Source of the DNA: Acanthamoeba castellanii str. Neff
Lineage: Eukaryota > Discosea > Longamoebia > Acanthamoebidae
Assembly: GCF_000313135.1 (NCBI RefSeq)
Contig: NW_004457263.1
Span: 1-14,293 of the forward strand
Direction of reading: 5' to 3'
DNA length: 14,293 bases
Positions 1 to 7,867 of this stretch are shown here, in pieces. The translations under genes and the position numbers were made by a program. Each line of letters begins with the position of its first letter. The first letter of the stretch is position 1. The notes under the pieces were generated by a model, which was not told where the DNA came from, searched no databases, and was given only the letters and a program-made list of their open reading frames with translations.

Positions 1-65
1 GGGGAACGGAAAGGCGGACTCATTGCCCCCTTTTGGTTGCCTCCCCCCTGGCACAAAAACTGAGC

Positions 66-242
66 ATGTCCAGTCTTCTCAGACGCCTGCCTCCCTCAGT
101 GCTCATGGAACTTCCTGCTGACTCATGCATACTCTTCAGCGCGCTTGCCAATCCGCAGCGTGTCAGTGTTCACTCTTGGAGTGACATGCCTGTGGAGGCC
201 ATCCACCACGCCTATGCTCAAAAGTGCCTGCCCTCTCAGTGA
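66..242 (+). pseudogene. N-terminal fragment of the first paralogue, out of frame with the rest
   Basis: A 58-codon reading frame opens with ATG and ends in TGA, overlapping the next frame by 29 bases. Its residues from Leu-Phe near residue 23 onward align without gaps over 31 residues to the N-terminal part of the paralogue at 1198, with eight identities by eye (LF, AN, V, D, A, K). The fragment breaks off at residue 58, just where the downstream frame begins to match the next part of the paralogue. I read this as the true N-terminus of the gene at 214-984, separated from it by one extra base near 221-236, where AAAA and CCC runs occur. The alternative is a short unrelated upstream frame. 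The alignment is short, so confidence is moderate. Confidence 0.45.
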
Positions 243-984
243 CACCAAGTACAATCCCCGCCGCAATGCGACCCCTCCCACAGTCACATACATCTTGGAG
301 ACCGACAAGAGGAAGCAAGTCACCGTTCTCAAGGACTTACTGGCAAGATCACACACCAATTGGGCCTACTCCATGGTAGTGACAACATCCAACATCATGG
401 CAACGCATTTGGCTCACTTTATCAACACCTTGTACATACACCTCATCAACCAGCCCCACTACAACAGGGGCAACAAGCATGAACAGGGCCAAATTGTCAA
501 CACGCAACTCCCCAAGGCCGCCAACGCCATCATGAAAGTCAAACAAGACGCCAAGGGCTCGTCGGACAAGCGCTACCTCATCGTGTTGGACGGCCTGTGG
601 CCAGAGGTCTTTGCCACCGGAGGAGGTCAGCTTGTGCTCATCAAGAGTGAGCTCCTGCCTGTGGATGTCTACCTCAGCGGCAATGGCAAGGGCATGCCAG
701 TGCAAGGTGCTCTGTGCTGCGACTGCGCAATCGGCAGCGACGTCAACAGGTTGGAACATGCGTTCCACATGGAACTCGACACTGTGGTTGCCTACGCCTT
801 GTTGGAGTGCCACGATTATCTCGCTCTGACGAACCTGGCAGACCGCAGCAAGGTCATGCCACTTGCCTACAGCCCGCGACCAGTGCTCGCAGGCGAAATG
901 TACATAGGTTGCGACGACGCCCAGGTCTGGCACTGGTTGTTTGGCAAGAAACGCAAAGCGTATGTTGCACTCACGCAACAATAA
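214..984 (+). CDS. Orphan protein, paralogue of the next gene (5' end frameshifted)
   Basis: The frame from the first ATG gives 256 residues; an upstream TTG at 145 is in frame but unlikely as a start. I cannot name the family. It is homologous to the gene at 1198: a helix around residues 38-45 (LKDLLAR followed by NW and a TTS strand), a strand at residues 119-126 (KRYLIVLD), a later DVYLSGN strand, and a C-terminal HWLFG box. The order resembles a P-loop NTPase with a Walker-B-like LIVLD strand, but no GxxxxGK[ST] Walker A is present, so any ATPase ancestry is speculative and activity is unlikely. CpG is noticeably rarer here than in its paralogue. The TAA stop is embedded in ATAAAG. It probably starts in the fragment at 66 and is frameshifted. 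Confidence 0.65.
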   Translation: MLKSACPLSDTKYNPRRNATPPTVTYILETDKRKQVTVLKDLLARSHTNWAYSMVVTTSNIMATHLAHFINTLYIHLINQPHYNRGNKHEQGQIVNTQLPKAANAIMKVKQDAKGSSDKRYLIVLDGLWPEVFATGGGQLVLIKSELLPVDVYLSGNGKGMPVQGALCCDCAIGSDVNRLEHAFHMELDTVVAYALLECHDYLALTNLADRSKVMPLAYSPRPVLAGEMYIGCDDAQVWHWLFGKKRKAYVALTQQ

Positions 985-1197
985 AGTCTGGTTACTCGAC
1001 CTTAACAGAGCACGTAGACGAGAGAGGGAACGGCCACACCCACACACCACAGGAAAATAGAGGGAGAGAGGAAAAGAGTTTGCGCTGTCAGACAAGGCTT
1101 GGACGGACAAGGATAGGGAGCAAGGAGACAGCAACAACACAGCACAGTCATCCGTTCGTGGCACCACAAACAGCGCCCAACCCTAATTGCGTCCCAC

Positions 1198-1950
1198 ATG
1201 TCCAAGGTCACTCCCGAGGCGCCGTCGGCCCAAGACCAACATCTCTTCAGGGGCTTCGCCAACTCGTTGAACGTGGATTTTACCCGACCCGTGGACGAGA
1301 TCAGTATCAGCAGAGCCGCGACACTTGCCAAAAAGGCGGATCAGAGTAGCACCCCTGTCGACGATGCCGCCGTCGCTAATGGCGAGGCGCAAGCCACGGC
1401 AGACAAGACCTATGACCCGTGCATCAGCGAGTGGCGTTCGCGAGCCACGGTGTTGATCGGAGGCACCGATGCCATGCTGCGCGATTTGCTGGCAAGAGCC
1501 GGCGTGGAGTGGGAGATCGCCACGCTGGTGACAAGTTCGCCCAGTGCCGTCTGGCGCTGGGCCGATGTCACCTGTTCGTCATGCACCCTGACTGCTGTCG
1601 CGAGACGGAGAGACCAGACGCCCTTGGGGGAAGTCAGAAAGAGGCACCTCTTGATACTGGACCGCTTGGACACGCGTCGGGTCCTCAAGTTGGCTGTCTT
1701 CACCAGGCTGATGAGGCTCCGCGAGGATTTGGCGCTGGACGTCTACATGACGGTCAACGACGCGAAAGACAACGATATGAATTTAGCCGCCTTTCACACT
1801 GCGCCCAACATCAAGGGTGAACTCTCGGAGTCTGACGCGCGCGACCGCCAGCCCGATGCAATGGGCACCATGCCTACGGCCAACGGCCTTCCCTACTGGC
1901 TGCCCAAACAACCGCCACCTTTGCCGCGCATCGGCAACCAGGGCGTGTAG
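1198..1950 (+). CDS. Orphan protein, paralogue of the preceding gene, C-terminally truncated
   Basis: This frame of 250 residues starts at ATG after a purine-rich 200-base leader. It is of unknown function but clearly related to the upstream gene. Shared blocks are LRDLLARAGVEW near residue 93, VTSS shortly after, KRHLLILD at residues 148-155, and a DVYM strand. Relative to its sister it has a longer N-terminal linker and lacks roughly 30-40 residues before the C-terminus. It stops at TAG, but the next codons in the same frame still encode the sister's HWLFG box, so the stop is premature relative to the family. As in the sister, the layout is vaguely that of a P-loop NTPase without Walker A, which is a weak suggestion only. 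The base composition is typical GC-rich coding sequence. Confidence 0.7.
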   Translation: MSKVTPEAPSAQDQHLFRGFANSLNVDFTRPVDEISISRAATLAKKADQSSTPVDDAAVANGEAQATADKTYDPCISEWRSRATVLIGGTDAMLRDLLARAGVEWEIATLVTSSPSAVWRWADVTCSSCTLTAVARRRDQTPLGEVRKRHLLILDRLDTRRVLKLAVFTRLMRLREDLALDVYMTVNDAKDNDMNLAAFHTAPNIKGELSESDARDRQPDAMGTMPTANGLPYWLPKQPPPLPRIGNQGV

Positions 1951-2082
1951 ACGCTGCACTGGTTGTTTGGAATGCAACGCACCTTGCATGAGGCTCACCC
2001 CTTCGACACGATCCCTGCCCTGGCCAAGTTCACCCCACGGAGGGAGTGTAGGTTTTTGGTTGTTTCTTCCCACTGGGCATGA
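1951..2082 (+). pseudogene. Stranded C-terminal tail of the preceding gene
   Basis: Reading on in frame after the TAG gives 43 codons to the TGA at 2080-2082. The first codons read TLHWLFGMQR, matching VWHWLFGKKR at the end of the paralogue at 214-984. The match holds at DNA level too, since the bases encoding HWLFG differ only in a third position. This is sequence that belonged to the gene before the stop arose. The remaining 30 or so codons have no counterpart in the sister, which ends about 12 residues after the match. The rest of the stretch up to 2268 is AT-richer intergenic DNA with no recognisable gene. Confidence 0.6.
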
Positions 2083-2268
2083 ACAGCGTTTTTGCGTGGC
2101 AGGCGATTTTTGACGGAAATTGATGTGCCAAGGTAAAAGCGAGGAAAACACCAGAATTATGCGTTCATCTCAATCGAGCAGTGTGGTGACCTTAAAGACA
2201 AGTCGACTCAGCAGTTGCCCACACTTAGTCTGCTCCAGACCACACCAGACGCCCGACTGCTGAGAGAA

Positions 2269-4590
2269 ATGGAAGACTACCGCGACGCCTCTTCTCACAT
2301 GGACCACGATGACGAAGATGCTGGTGTAGATAATGTGTCTGTCGCCATGGCGTCGGCACACACGTCCGCGGAGCACGACGTTGATATCGACCTTGAAGGG
2401 GTGGAGGACTTCGCCCTTCCGGAAGACGTGGACCATCGCCGCAACCGCCTCAGCACTCCCTCGCTTGATCTGCACATCGACCTCTCCGTCATAGAGAAGT
2501 CCGAAGACGACAAGGTTCGCGAGACGAGGGGTCTGATGGAGAGGATGAGCGTGCTGGAAGACGAAGATGGAACCATGTGGTCTGCATCTTCTTCTTCTTC
2601 TTCTTCTTCGATCTCCAGCGCAGCGACCGAGGAGAGCGATGTGTTCAGCCACAGCGGGCGTCGCACTCGGTCTCGCAGCCACGGCGGTGAGCAAACGTAC
2701 CGCGACCGCAAGAGACCCAGGGATGGCGCCGCAACGGTCACTGCCACACCGTCCAACAGCAGACACGAAACAGAAGAGGAGGAGGAGGAAGAGCACTCGC
2801 GCCACAGCCATCCCAACCACAGGGACAGACAGCGCCACCGCGCGCCGCGCCGTCAAGATCATAATTCGGCCCCGTCGACTGGCGATGCTTCACGACATTG
2901 CAAGCGAGCGCGGCGTGCCTCCAACCCGGAAGAGAAGAGGTCCAACAAGCAGCCAGCACGCCAGCGCGCAGCCAACCACAGGCCCCGGCGCAACAGGAAC
3001 CGCCGACGTGGCGCCTCTCCTTCTCTGCGCGCCCACAGACTTGATGCTGGTTCACATGAGAGGGCCGAAGAGAGGAAGGTGGACCTGACGCCTTTGGACG
3101 CCCTCTTGGTCGGGCACCCGCCAACGGGCACCAGTTGGCGAGTTACGCGCTACCTGCCCGACGGCCTGGCCGACCAACACCATCACCACCACCGCTATCA
3201 CCACCACCTGGAGGTGAAGCGTGTCACATACGACGCCAAGGTGGCCGTGGGCAGGTATATCGACGACGTCGAGGCCGCGCTATCCTCGCAGGCGCGTCCC
3301 GACATGGTGGCCGCGGCCATCTCCTCGGCGCTCAAGGTGTCGGCGGCACTTTCGGCCTCGCTGTCGGCCGTGCTCGACAGCGAATCGGCCGACTCGCTCG
3401 TGCGCTGGCTCGATGTCGTGGACCGCATGGCGCACCGGCTCTACGGCCTCCTGGCCTCGCCTCACGCCGCGACGCTCTCTTCCATGTGGAGGAAGGCGCG
3501 CCTCGCCTCTCGCGACGACCAAGCCGAGGGGGACGCCAAGATCCTCTGCTCCGACGCCCACCTGCCCGCCTTTGGCTGTCTTGTCTCCCCGTTTGCCTTG
3601 GCCGACGCCATCTCCAGGACCGCGAACGGCTGCTCCGAACTGGCCCTCCTCGTCGCCGACAGGGTGCTCTCCATCGAGAGGGCCGCCGTCGCGTTCGGCT
3701 TGGTGCCGCCCTCGGAGGGCAACTACAGCGGGCGCCTGGAGCCCTTTGACAAGGTCTTTGCCCGCCAGGCGCGAGTCGGTCTCGAGTCTCTGGACACCGC
3801 CACGAGTGGACGGCTCGCTTCTCCCGTCGCCTATCACTACGCCAGCACCTTGAGCGACGATGACGATGACGACGCGCCCATCGACGACATCCTGTCTTGC
3901 CGTGTCATAGCCTCGCGACTTGCTCTCGTCGCCTGCCTGGCCTTCAAGTGCCCCGAACGCCGCAACATCGACGGCGACAGGGCGACATTCGCTCCCGCCA
4001 GCGTGGAGCTCATCAACGCTTGGCTGTCGGCTGACTACCTGAAGGTCCTACCGCTCCCCAAGGGACGCCACGCCGACCGCGACACCGGAGCGTGGATCGA
4101 CCATCCCCTCATGGTGGCAGCAGTCGCCTGCCTTCGCGAGGCCCCGCAACGGACCTTGGAGCCAGCGCGCGCCGCCATCGCCAACGTCGCTCTGTCTGCG
4201 CTGTCCAGGGCTTGCCGGGAGTGGGCCGAATGCCGCGCGGGGTCTGAGGCTCAAGCCACAGAGCACCATGCAGCCTATCCATTCCTGCACAAGACGGCAC
4301 GGCACATCCTGTGGCTGGTGCTCGACCACTTGCTCCCGGAACTACGCAACGCCAGCGCCAGCGGACGGGCACTCACCGATTGCGCCAACGACACCATCCG
4401 CAAGATCATTTGTGGATCTGGTTGGCTGGCCGGTTCCACAACCAGCCAGGCCCCGCTCTTGGAACTCATCAACGACTGGAAGGTCACTCGAGCGGTTGAA
4501 CACGGGCAGGCACTGGCCGAAGAGACCACCAAGGCCTTCTTGCGATTTCGTCGCGCCTGGGGAGTGGACTGGATGGCTTCCAACGCTTAG
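2269..4590 (+). CDS. Large orphan protein with disordered charged N-terminal half
   Basis: The first ATG gives 773 residues; the in-frame TTG at 2215 is unlikely to be the start. Residues 1-120 are acidic, with a run of about eight serines near residue 107. Residues about 130-260 are an Arg/Ser/His-rich basic tract interrupted by a Glu run near 167-175, suggesting nuclear or nucleic-acid contact, though this is only inference. A His run (about residues 303-311) leads into a mostly helical region of about 450 residues rich in Ala and Leu, with an Asp run near residue 530. No catalytic motif or known domain is recognised. It is intact, strongly GC-rich at third positions, and continues without any break to TAG. 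A GTAAAAG motif follows the stop by eight bases. Judged a real gene from length and codon bias. Confidence 0.85.
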   Translation: MEDYRDASSHMDHDDEDAGVDNVSVAMASAHTSAEHDVDIDLEGVEDFALPEDVDHRRNRLSTPSLDLHIDLSVIEKSEDDKVRETRGLMERMSVLEDEDGTMWSASSSSSSSSISSAATEESDVFSHSGRRTRSRSHGGEQTYRDRKRPRDGAATVTATPSNSRHETEEEEEEEHSRHSHPNHRDRQRHRAPRRQDHNSAPSTGDASRHCKRARRASNPEEKRSNKQPARQRAANHRPRRNRNRRRGASPSLRAHRLDAGSHERAEERKVDLTPLDALLVGHPPTGTSWRVTRYLPDGLADQHHHHHRYHHHLEVKRVTYDAKVAVGRYIDDVEAALSSQARPDMVAAAISSALKVSAALSASLSAVLDSESADSLVRWLDVVDRMAHRLYGLLASPHAATLSSMWRKARLASRDDQAEGDAKILCSDAHLPAFGCLVSPFALADAISRTANGCSELALLVADRVLSIERAAVAFGLVPPSEGNYSGRLEPFDKVFARQARVGLESLDTATSGRLASPVAYHYASTLSDDDDDDAPIDDILSCRVIASRLALVACLAFKCPERRNIDGDRATFAPASVELINAWLSADYLKVLPLPKGRHADRDTGAWIDHPLMVAAVACLREAPQRTLEPARAAIANVALSALSRACREWAECRAGSEAQATEHHAAYPFLHKTARHILWLVLDHLLPELRNASASGRALTDCANDTIRKIICGSGWLAGSTTSQAPLLELINDWKVTRAVEHGQALAEETTKAFLRFRRAWGVDWMASNA

Positions 4591-4786
4591 TGCCTCAGTA
4601 AAAGTTGCCCTATCACCTCGGATGTATGGGAGACAAGTTTCCTTGTGCGCAACACACCACCTCGCGATCCAAACCCATCCAACTGCCCAAATGTGGACCG
4701 AGGTCTCAACGAAATGGACGCTTTCTAAAGCCTTGCGCCATTCTTCTTCATTCTTCTCCCGCAGTCTTGATATGTTGAAGAGAACC

Positions 4787-5684
4787 ATGGAAGTGTCCAT
4801 AAAGTTGAAGGTCGGTGGGACTTTCTTCGAGACTACTCTTGCTTCCAACTGCAACAATCCACTTGCTTACTTTGATGATTGTTTTGATTTTACGAACCAA
4901 CCGCACAGAACGCCAACGTTGGTTGTGCTTCAAATTCCCACTTGCTTCTGGGCCGCGGGGACAAGGTTCCACCGAAAATTCTGCGCTGTATAGTTCTACC
5001 TTGACTTCGGTGCCCGGTAGCGTCTTGGCGACCATGTTTGGTGAGTCATGGCGACGAGAGGAAGAAAAGGTCCACTTCTTTGATGCCGATCCAACGATCT
5101 TTGCCGCGATCCTCAACGCGATGAGGCGGGGCCATCCAGCAGATGAAGTGTTCAAGCCCGTCAATAAAACAACGGCGGCGTGGGAGAGGGAACTCGATAA
5201 CTGGGGTATCGTCGCGCCCCAACCCACCGCCTCGGCCACGATCTCCCACAAGGCGAGGCGCACCAGGGACTGCGCCAGGCTCGTGTGGCTTTGGCTAAGG
5301 GGGGCTCCCCCGTTCAAGCCAAGGGACGACAAACCATTCGAGGTCAAACTGGCGATGCGGTACTGCGATCTGCGGTCGATGATCTCTATGCCGCCCGCCA
5401 GCACTTATGGGTGGAGGAGGTGGAGGAACTGCAGGGGAAGGAACAAAAGCCTGAGTCATGAAGATGAAGGGGACTACGACGGAACGACAGACGACGATTC
5501 AGACTGTGGCGTCATCATTGACATAGCGAGGTGGCTGGAATCCATGGACAACAGACTCGCCGTGACCGATACAGCGGCCAAGCATGGGAGCACACTTGTC
5601 TGGCCGGAGTGGGTGGAACCGGACAGTTCGGCTGGAAACTGCTGCATCCGCGAATGGACCAAATCAACCACAAGAGACGAATGA
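4787..5684 (+). CDS. KCTD-like BTB/T1-domain protein, reading frame split
   Basis: ATG at 4787 opens IKLKVGGTFFETT, the first strands of a potassium-channel-tetramerisation-type (T1) BTB domain. The matching continuation (STLTSVPGSVLATMF, then a DADPTIFAAILNAMRRG helix) lies in another frame starting near 4992 and runs to TGA at 5682-5684. Such proteins usually oligomerise and recruit Cullin-3 ubiquitin ligases to substrates. The C-terminal part (WERELDNWGI, then about 150 residues with an acidic Asp/Glu stretch) is unrecognised. The two halves are separated by about 154 bases, which is not a multiple of three. Possible readings are an unusual intron, an insertion or decay. A shorter product starting at ATG 5034 would lack most of the domain. 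T1 assignment is firm; the gene model is not. Confidence 0.6.
4838..4991 (+). other. Intervening segment splitting the T1/BTB domain
   Basis: This is the stretch between the ETT and SSTLTS codons of the T1 domain; the edges could slide a few bases. It is poorer in GC than the flanks and has no GT at the left edge or matching AG at the right, so a clean canonical intron exactly restoring the domain is not available. GT-AG pairs 4918-4993 (76 bases) or 4881-4965 (85 bases) would restore the frame, but each leaves a family-foreign insert of about 25-30 residues. No terminal inverted repeats are seen. Confidence 0.4.
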
Positions 5685-6091
5685 CCAGCAGGTGGAGAAT
5701 GGCACCGAGGAGATCTGGTGCAAACCACCATAACAGTTATCCCAGTGGCACTGATTTAGCATGCAGGCACAGAATGTCATTCATTTATCTCACTGGGCTT
5801 GACTTGGCTGCGCGGCTAACCCCCCCCTAAGCCGGCTCGGCGACTACGCAATGACCCGTCGGTAGAATCGACCCGTTAGTCGGACTCCTTCACGCTTTCA
5901 TGTTTGTAGCGCGTCGGAAACAGACCAAGAGAGTAATATTCGGGCCGTGAGTTCACTTAACGCTTCCGTGTAGAAGAGATGGACGGCGTTTTGGCGCACA
6001 TTATGCGTCTTGATCCTTGGCCAGCCCGCGTCAAGGTTTGTGGATGCCCACAAACACCGAAAGACCGACATTCCAAAACAACCACCAGATC
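5685..6091 (+). other. Spacer upstream of the deaminase, no gene
   Basis: About 400 bases without a convincing gene. It holds a C8 run near 5820 followed by a small structured element at 5841-5882: CGACTA pairs with TAGTCG, with an inner GTCG/CGAC stem and two copies of GACCCGT at 5853 and 5870. The AT-richer stretch at 5925-5970 may contain the deaminase promoter. The in-frame ATG at 6044 lies at the 3' end and may be the actual deaminase start. Confidence 0.4.
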
Positions 6092-6736
6092 ATGAAGCGC
6101 ACCAGCCGCGTCGAGTGGGACGACTACTTTATGTTCGTAGCCCTCCTGTCGGCCCAACGCTCCAAGGACCCTCACACTCAGGTTGGAGCCTGTATCGTCA
6201 ACCAGGACAAGCGCATTGTTTCCACGGGTTACAACGGCTTCCCGCGCGGTTGCGATGACGACATCTTCCCCTGGAAGCGCGAGAGCGCGTGCGAAGACAT
6301 CCTCGACAGCAAGTCGCTCTACGTGGTCCACGCCGAGCTCAACGCCGTGCTCAACAAGAACGCCAAGTCGGTCAAGGGCTGCACCATCTACGCGCCGCTG
6401 TTTCCTTGTTGCGAATGCGCCAAGGCCATCATCCAGAGCGGCATCTCGCGCGTCGTCTATCTCACCGACGGCGGCAAGGCCCCTCTACCTCGCTATGTGG
6501 CATCGCGCAGGATGCTTAGTGCCGCCAAGGTCAAGTGCGTGCGGCACAAGCCGACGAAGCAGACGCTTACGCTGACTATGGATGGTGGCGGCCACGACTG
6601 GCAAGTGTCCGCGCCCGATGAACAGACAATCCTGTCCACATTCAACTGCTCCCTCGTTTTCCTCGTCGTCGCTCTTCTCATCCTTGCTCCCTTCATCCTT
6701 CTGTCTCTCTCTCTATCTCCCACTTGTGTAACATAA
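6092..6736 (+). CDS. Deoxycytidylate (dCMP) deaminase with hydrophobic C-terminal tail
   Basis: This zinc enzyme converts dCMP to dUMP, the substrate for thymidylate synthase, in the cytosol. The N-terminal block [19 protein letters not shown], then TQVGACIV and [12 protein letters not shown], matches eukaryotic dCMP deaminase closely. The catalytic HAE is at residues 80-82 (zinc ligand His80, proton shuttle Glu82) and PCxxC at 105-109 gives zinc ligands Cys106 and Cys109. The start at 6092 fits the family; ATG 6044 is in frame and would add 16 residues. The core ends near residue 165, where family members end within roughly ten to twenty residues. Here about 50 more follow, and residues 184-209 are almost purely hydrophobic, like a tail anchor, encoded by pyrimidine-rich DNA. 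No partner thymidylate gene is in the window. Confidence 0.93.
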   Translation: MKRTSRVEWDDYFMFVALLSAQRSKDPHTQVGACIVNQDKRIVSTGYNGFPRGCDDDIFPWKRESACEDILDSKSLYVVHAELNAVLNKNAKSVKGCTIYAPLFPCCECAKAIIQSGISRVVYLTDGGKAPLPRYVASRRMLSAAKVKCVRHKPTKQTLTLTMDGGGHDWQVSAPDEQTILSTFNCSLVFLVVALLILAPFILLSLSLSPTCVT

Positions 6737-6978
6737 TGTGAATACATATGCCATTACTTCCACCCAAGTTGGTACCCGTGCGTGTTTGGTGAAGTGTTGG
6801 CAATGACCGACCATGCTCGTTGCCTTCCCGGCACATGCGACTCTGGCGGAAAGCATGCCACCCAAGAGACGAGACCTGAGACGGGGTGACGTGTGTGCCT
6901 TTGGGTTTGCATGCAACCTGAAACAGTCTGCCTCCAAACCGTCGAGCGAACCACATCCTGTGGCTGCAGACGAACGAG

Positions 6979-7821
6979 ATGCAATACACCAAGAAGAGGC
7001 CTCTCGCTGGATGGACGACAGGAGGATCGTCGCGCGCCCCCGTGTTCGTAGAGACCGCACAGCAGTGCCAACGATCAGCCTTGTCCTTTCGACGACGCTC
7101 GGCATCTTGCTTCCCTCCTGTTGTCACCAGTACCACCACCACCACTCCCACTACCACCACCATCAGTGACACCGCCGTGGGGGCGGCGATGGTCGCCACA
7201 GCCGATATAGACAACCAACAGCAGCAACAGGGTTCTCCCAAACGCGCCAAGTATTCCTCTACTCACGCATCCCCGCCACCACCTCCTCCCTCCTTTCCAA
7301 GCACCACCACCACCACCGCCACCACGACAACGGCATCTTCTTCCTGCCAGGCGTCCTCTCCGCCCGACGACGAGCACCCACAACACCACCAGGACAACGA
7401 AGAGGATGATGACAACAACGACGACATCGGTTTGTGTCTCGCGGAGGCTTTCGCCATGGGTGCACCGCATCCGCCACCGCTCTCTCGACTAGACAAACAC
7501 GGCATGCGTAATCACTTGCTGCGGTTTGTGCTGCTGCAACTCGTCAGCGAATACGGCTACGTGCGCGAGGCGCCCGACGAGAACCTGGACGACATCATCA
7601 CGCCCAGCCGAGCCATGAACTTGGCCCTGGTTTCATTGGCCGCAACGTCCCTGAGAGATAAGGTCGTCGCGAGCCAACTCCCTGGCGGCGGCGACCGTCT
7701 TGCGGAGGACAAGGTGTGGATACTGTGGAAGAAGATCGTGCCTTGGTTGGACGAGGCTGAGTTTGCCCGACTTGTCGCAGCAGCGTGCTCCAGTCCTCGT
7801 GCTGCTTCAGAATCACCATAA
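6979..7821 (+). CDS. Orphan protein with low-complexity N-terminus and conserved helical C-terminus
   Basis: The frame from ATG 6979 gives 280 residues; ATG 7189 is an equally credible start, because what lies between is mostly a Thr run encoded by ACC repeats that could be leader sequence. After 7189 come a Gln run, a short basic PKRAK motif, proline and threonine tracts, and an Asp/Asn/Glu tract near residues 136-148. From about residue 160 the protein is ordered and helical (NHLLRFVLLQLVSEYG, then LVSLAATSLRDKVVASQLPGG, then WILWKKIVPW). This last block is repeated in degraded form at 8497-8650, which shows it to be a duplicated coding unit. Function unknown. The TAA stop lies within ATAAAAG. 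It converges on the minus-strand gene 46 bases away. Confidence 0.7.
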   Translation: MQYTKKRPLAGWTTGGSSRAPVFVETAQQCQRSALSFRRRSASCFPPVVTSTTTTTPTTTTISDTAVGAAMVATADIDNQQQQQGSPKRAKYSSTHASPPPPPPSFPSTTTTTATTTTASSSCQASSPPDDEHPQHHQDNEEDDDNNDDIGLCLAEAFAMGAPHPPPLSRLDKHGMRNHLLRFVLLQLVSEYGYVREAPDENLDDIITPSRAMNLALVSLAATSLRDKVVASQLPGGGDRLAEDKVWILWKKIVPWLDEAEFARLVAAACSSPRAASESP

Positions 7822-7867
7822 AAGAGCCTCCCATCCTTCTCCCCCCAATTCCTGCGCGGCTCCTTGT

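Noticed and set aside
349..1167. Long minus-strand frame opposite the first gene
   Set aside because: It is the antisense of a frame supported by paralogue alignment; such shadows are expected in biased DNA.
3178..3215. CAC/CAT run as a possible tandem repeat element
   Set aside because: It is a His-rich coding stretch within an intact gene, not a separate element.
5037..5046. GTGAGT donor-like sequence inside the BTB gene
   Set aside because: The frame continues straight through with family-consistent residues (ATMFGESW, then the DADPTIF helix), so splicing here would destroy the domain.
5831..5900. Possible tRNA around the 5841-5882 hairpin (seven-base loop with an AGA-like anticodon)
   Set aside because: No matching acceptor arms and no T-arm with a GTTCGA-type sequence downstream.
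5957..6331. Minus-strand frame opposite the deaminase
   Set aside because: It is antisense to a clearly identified enzyme and has no recognisable features of its own.
6855..7169. Small plus-strand frame beginning MPPKRRDLRRGD and ending in a His run
   Set aside because: It overlaps the better frame from 6979, and its His run is the ACC repeat read in another frame. No conserved motif.
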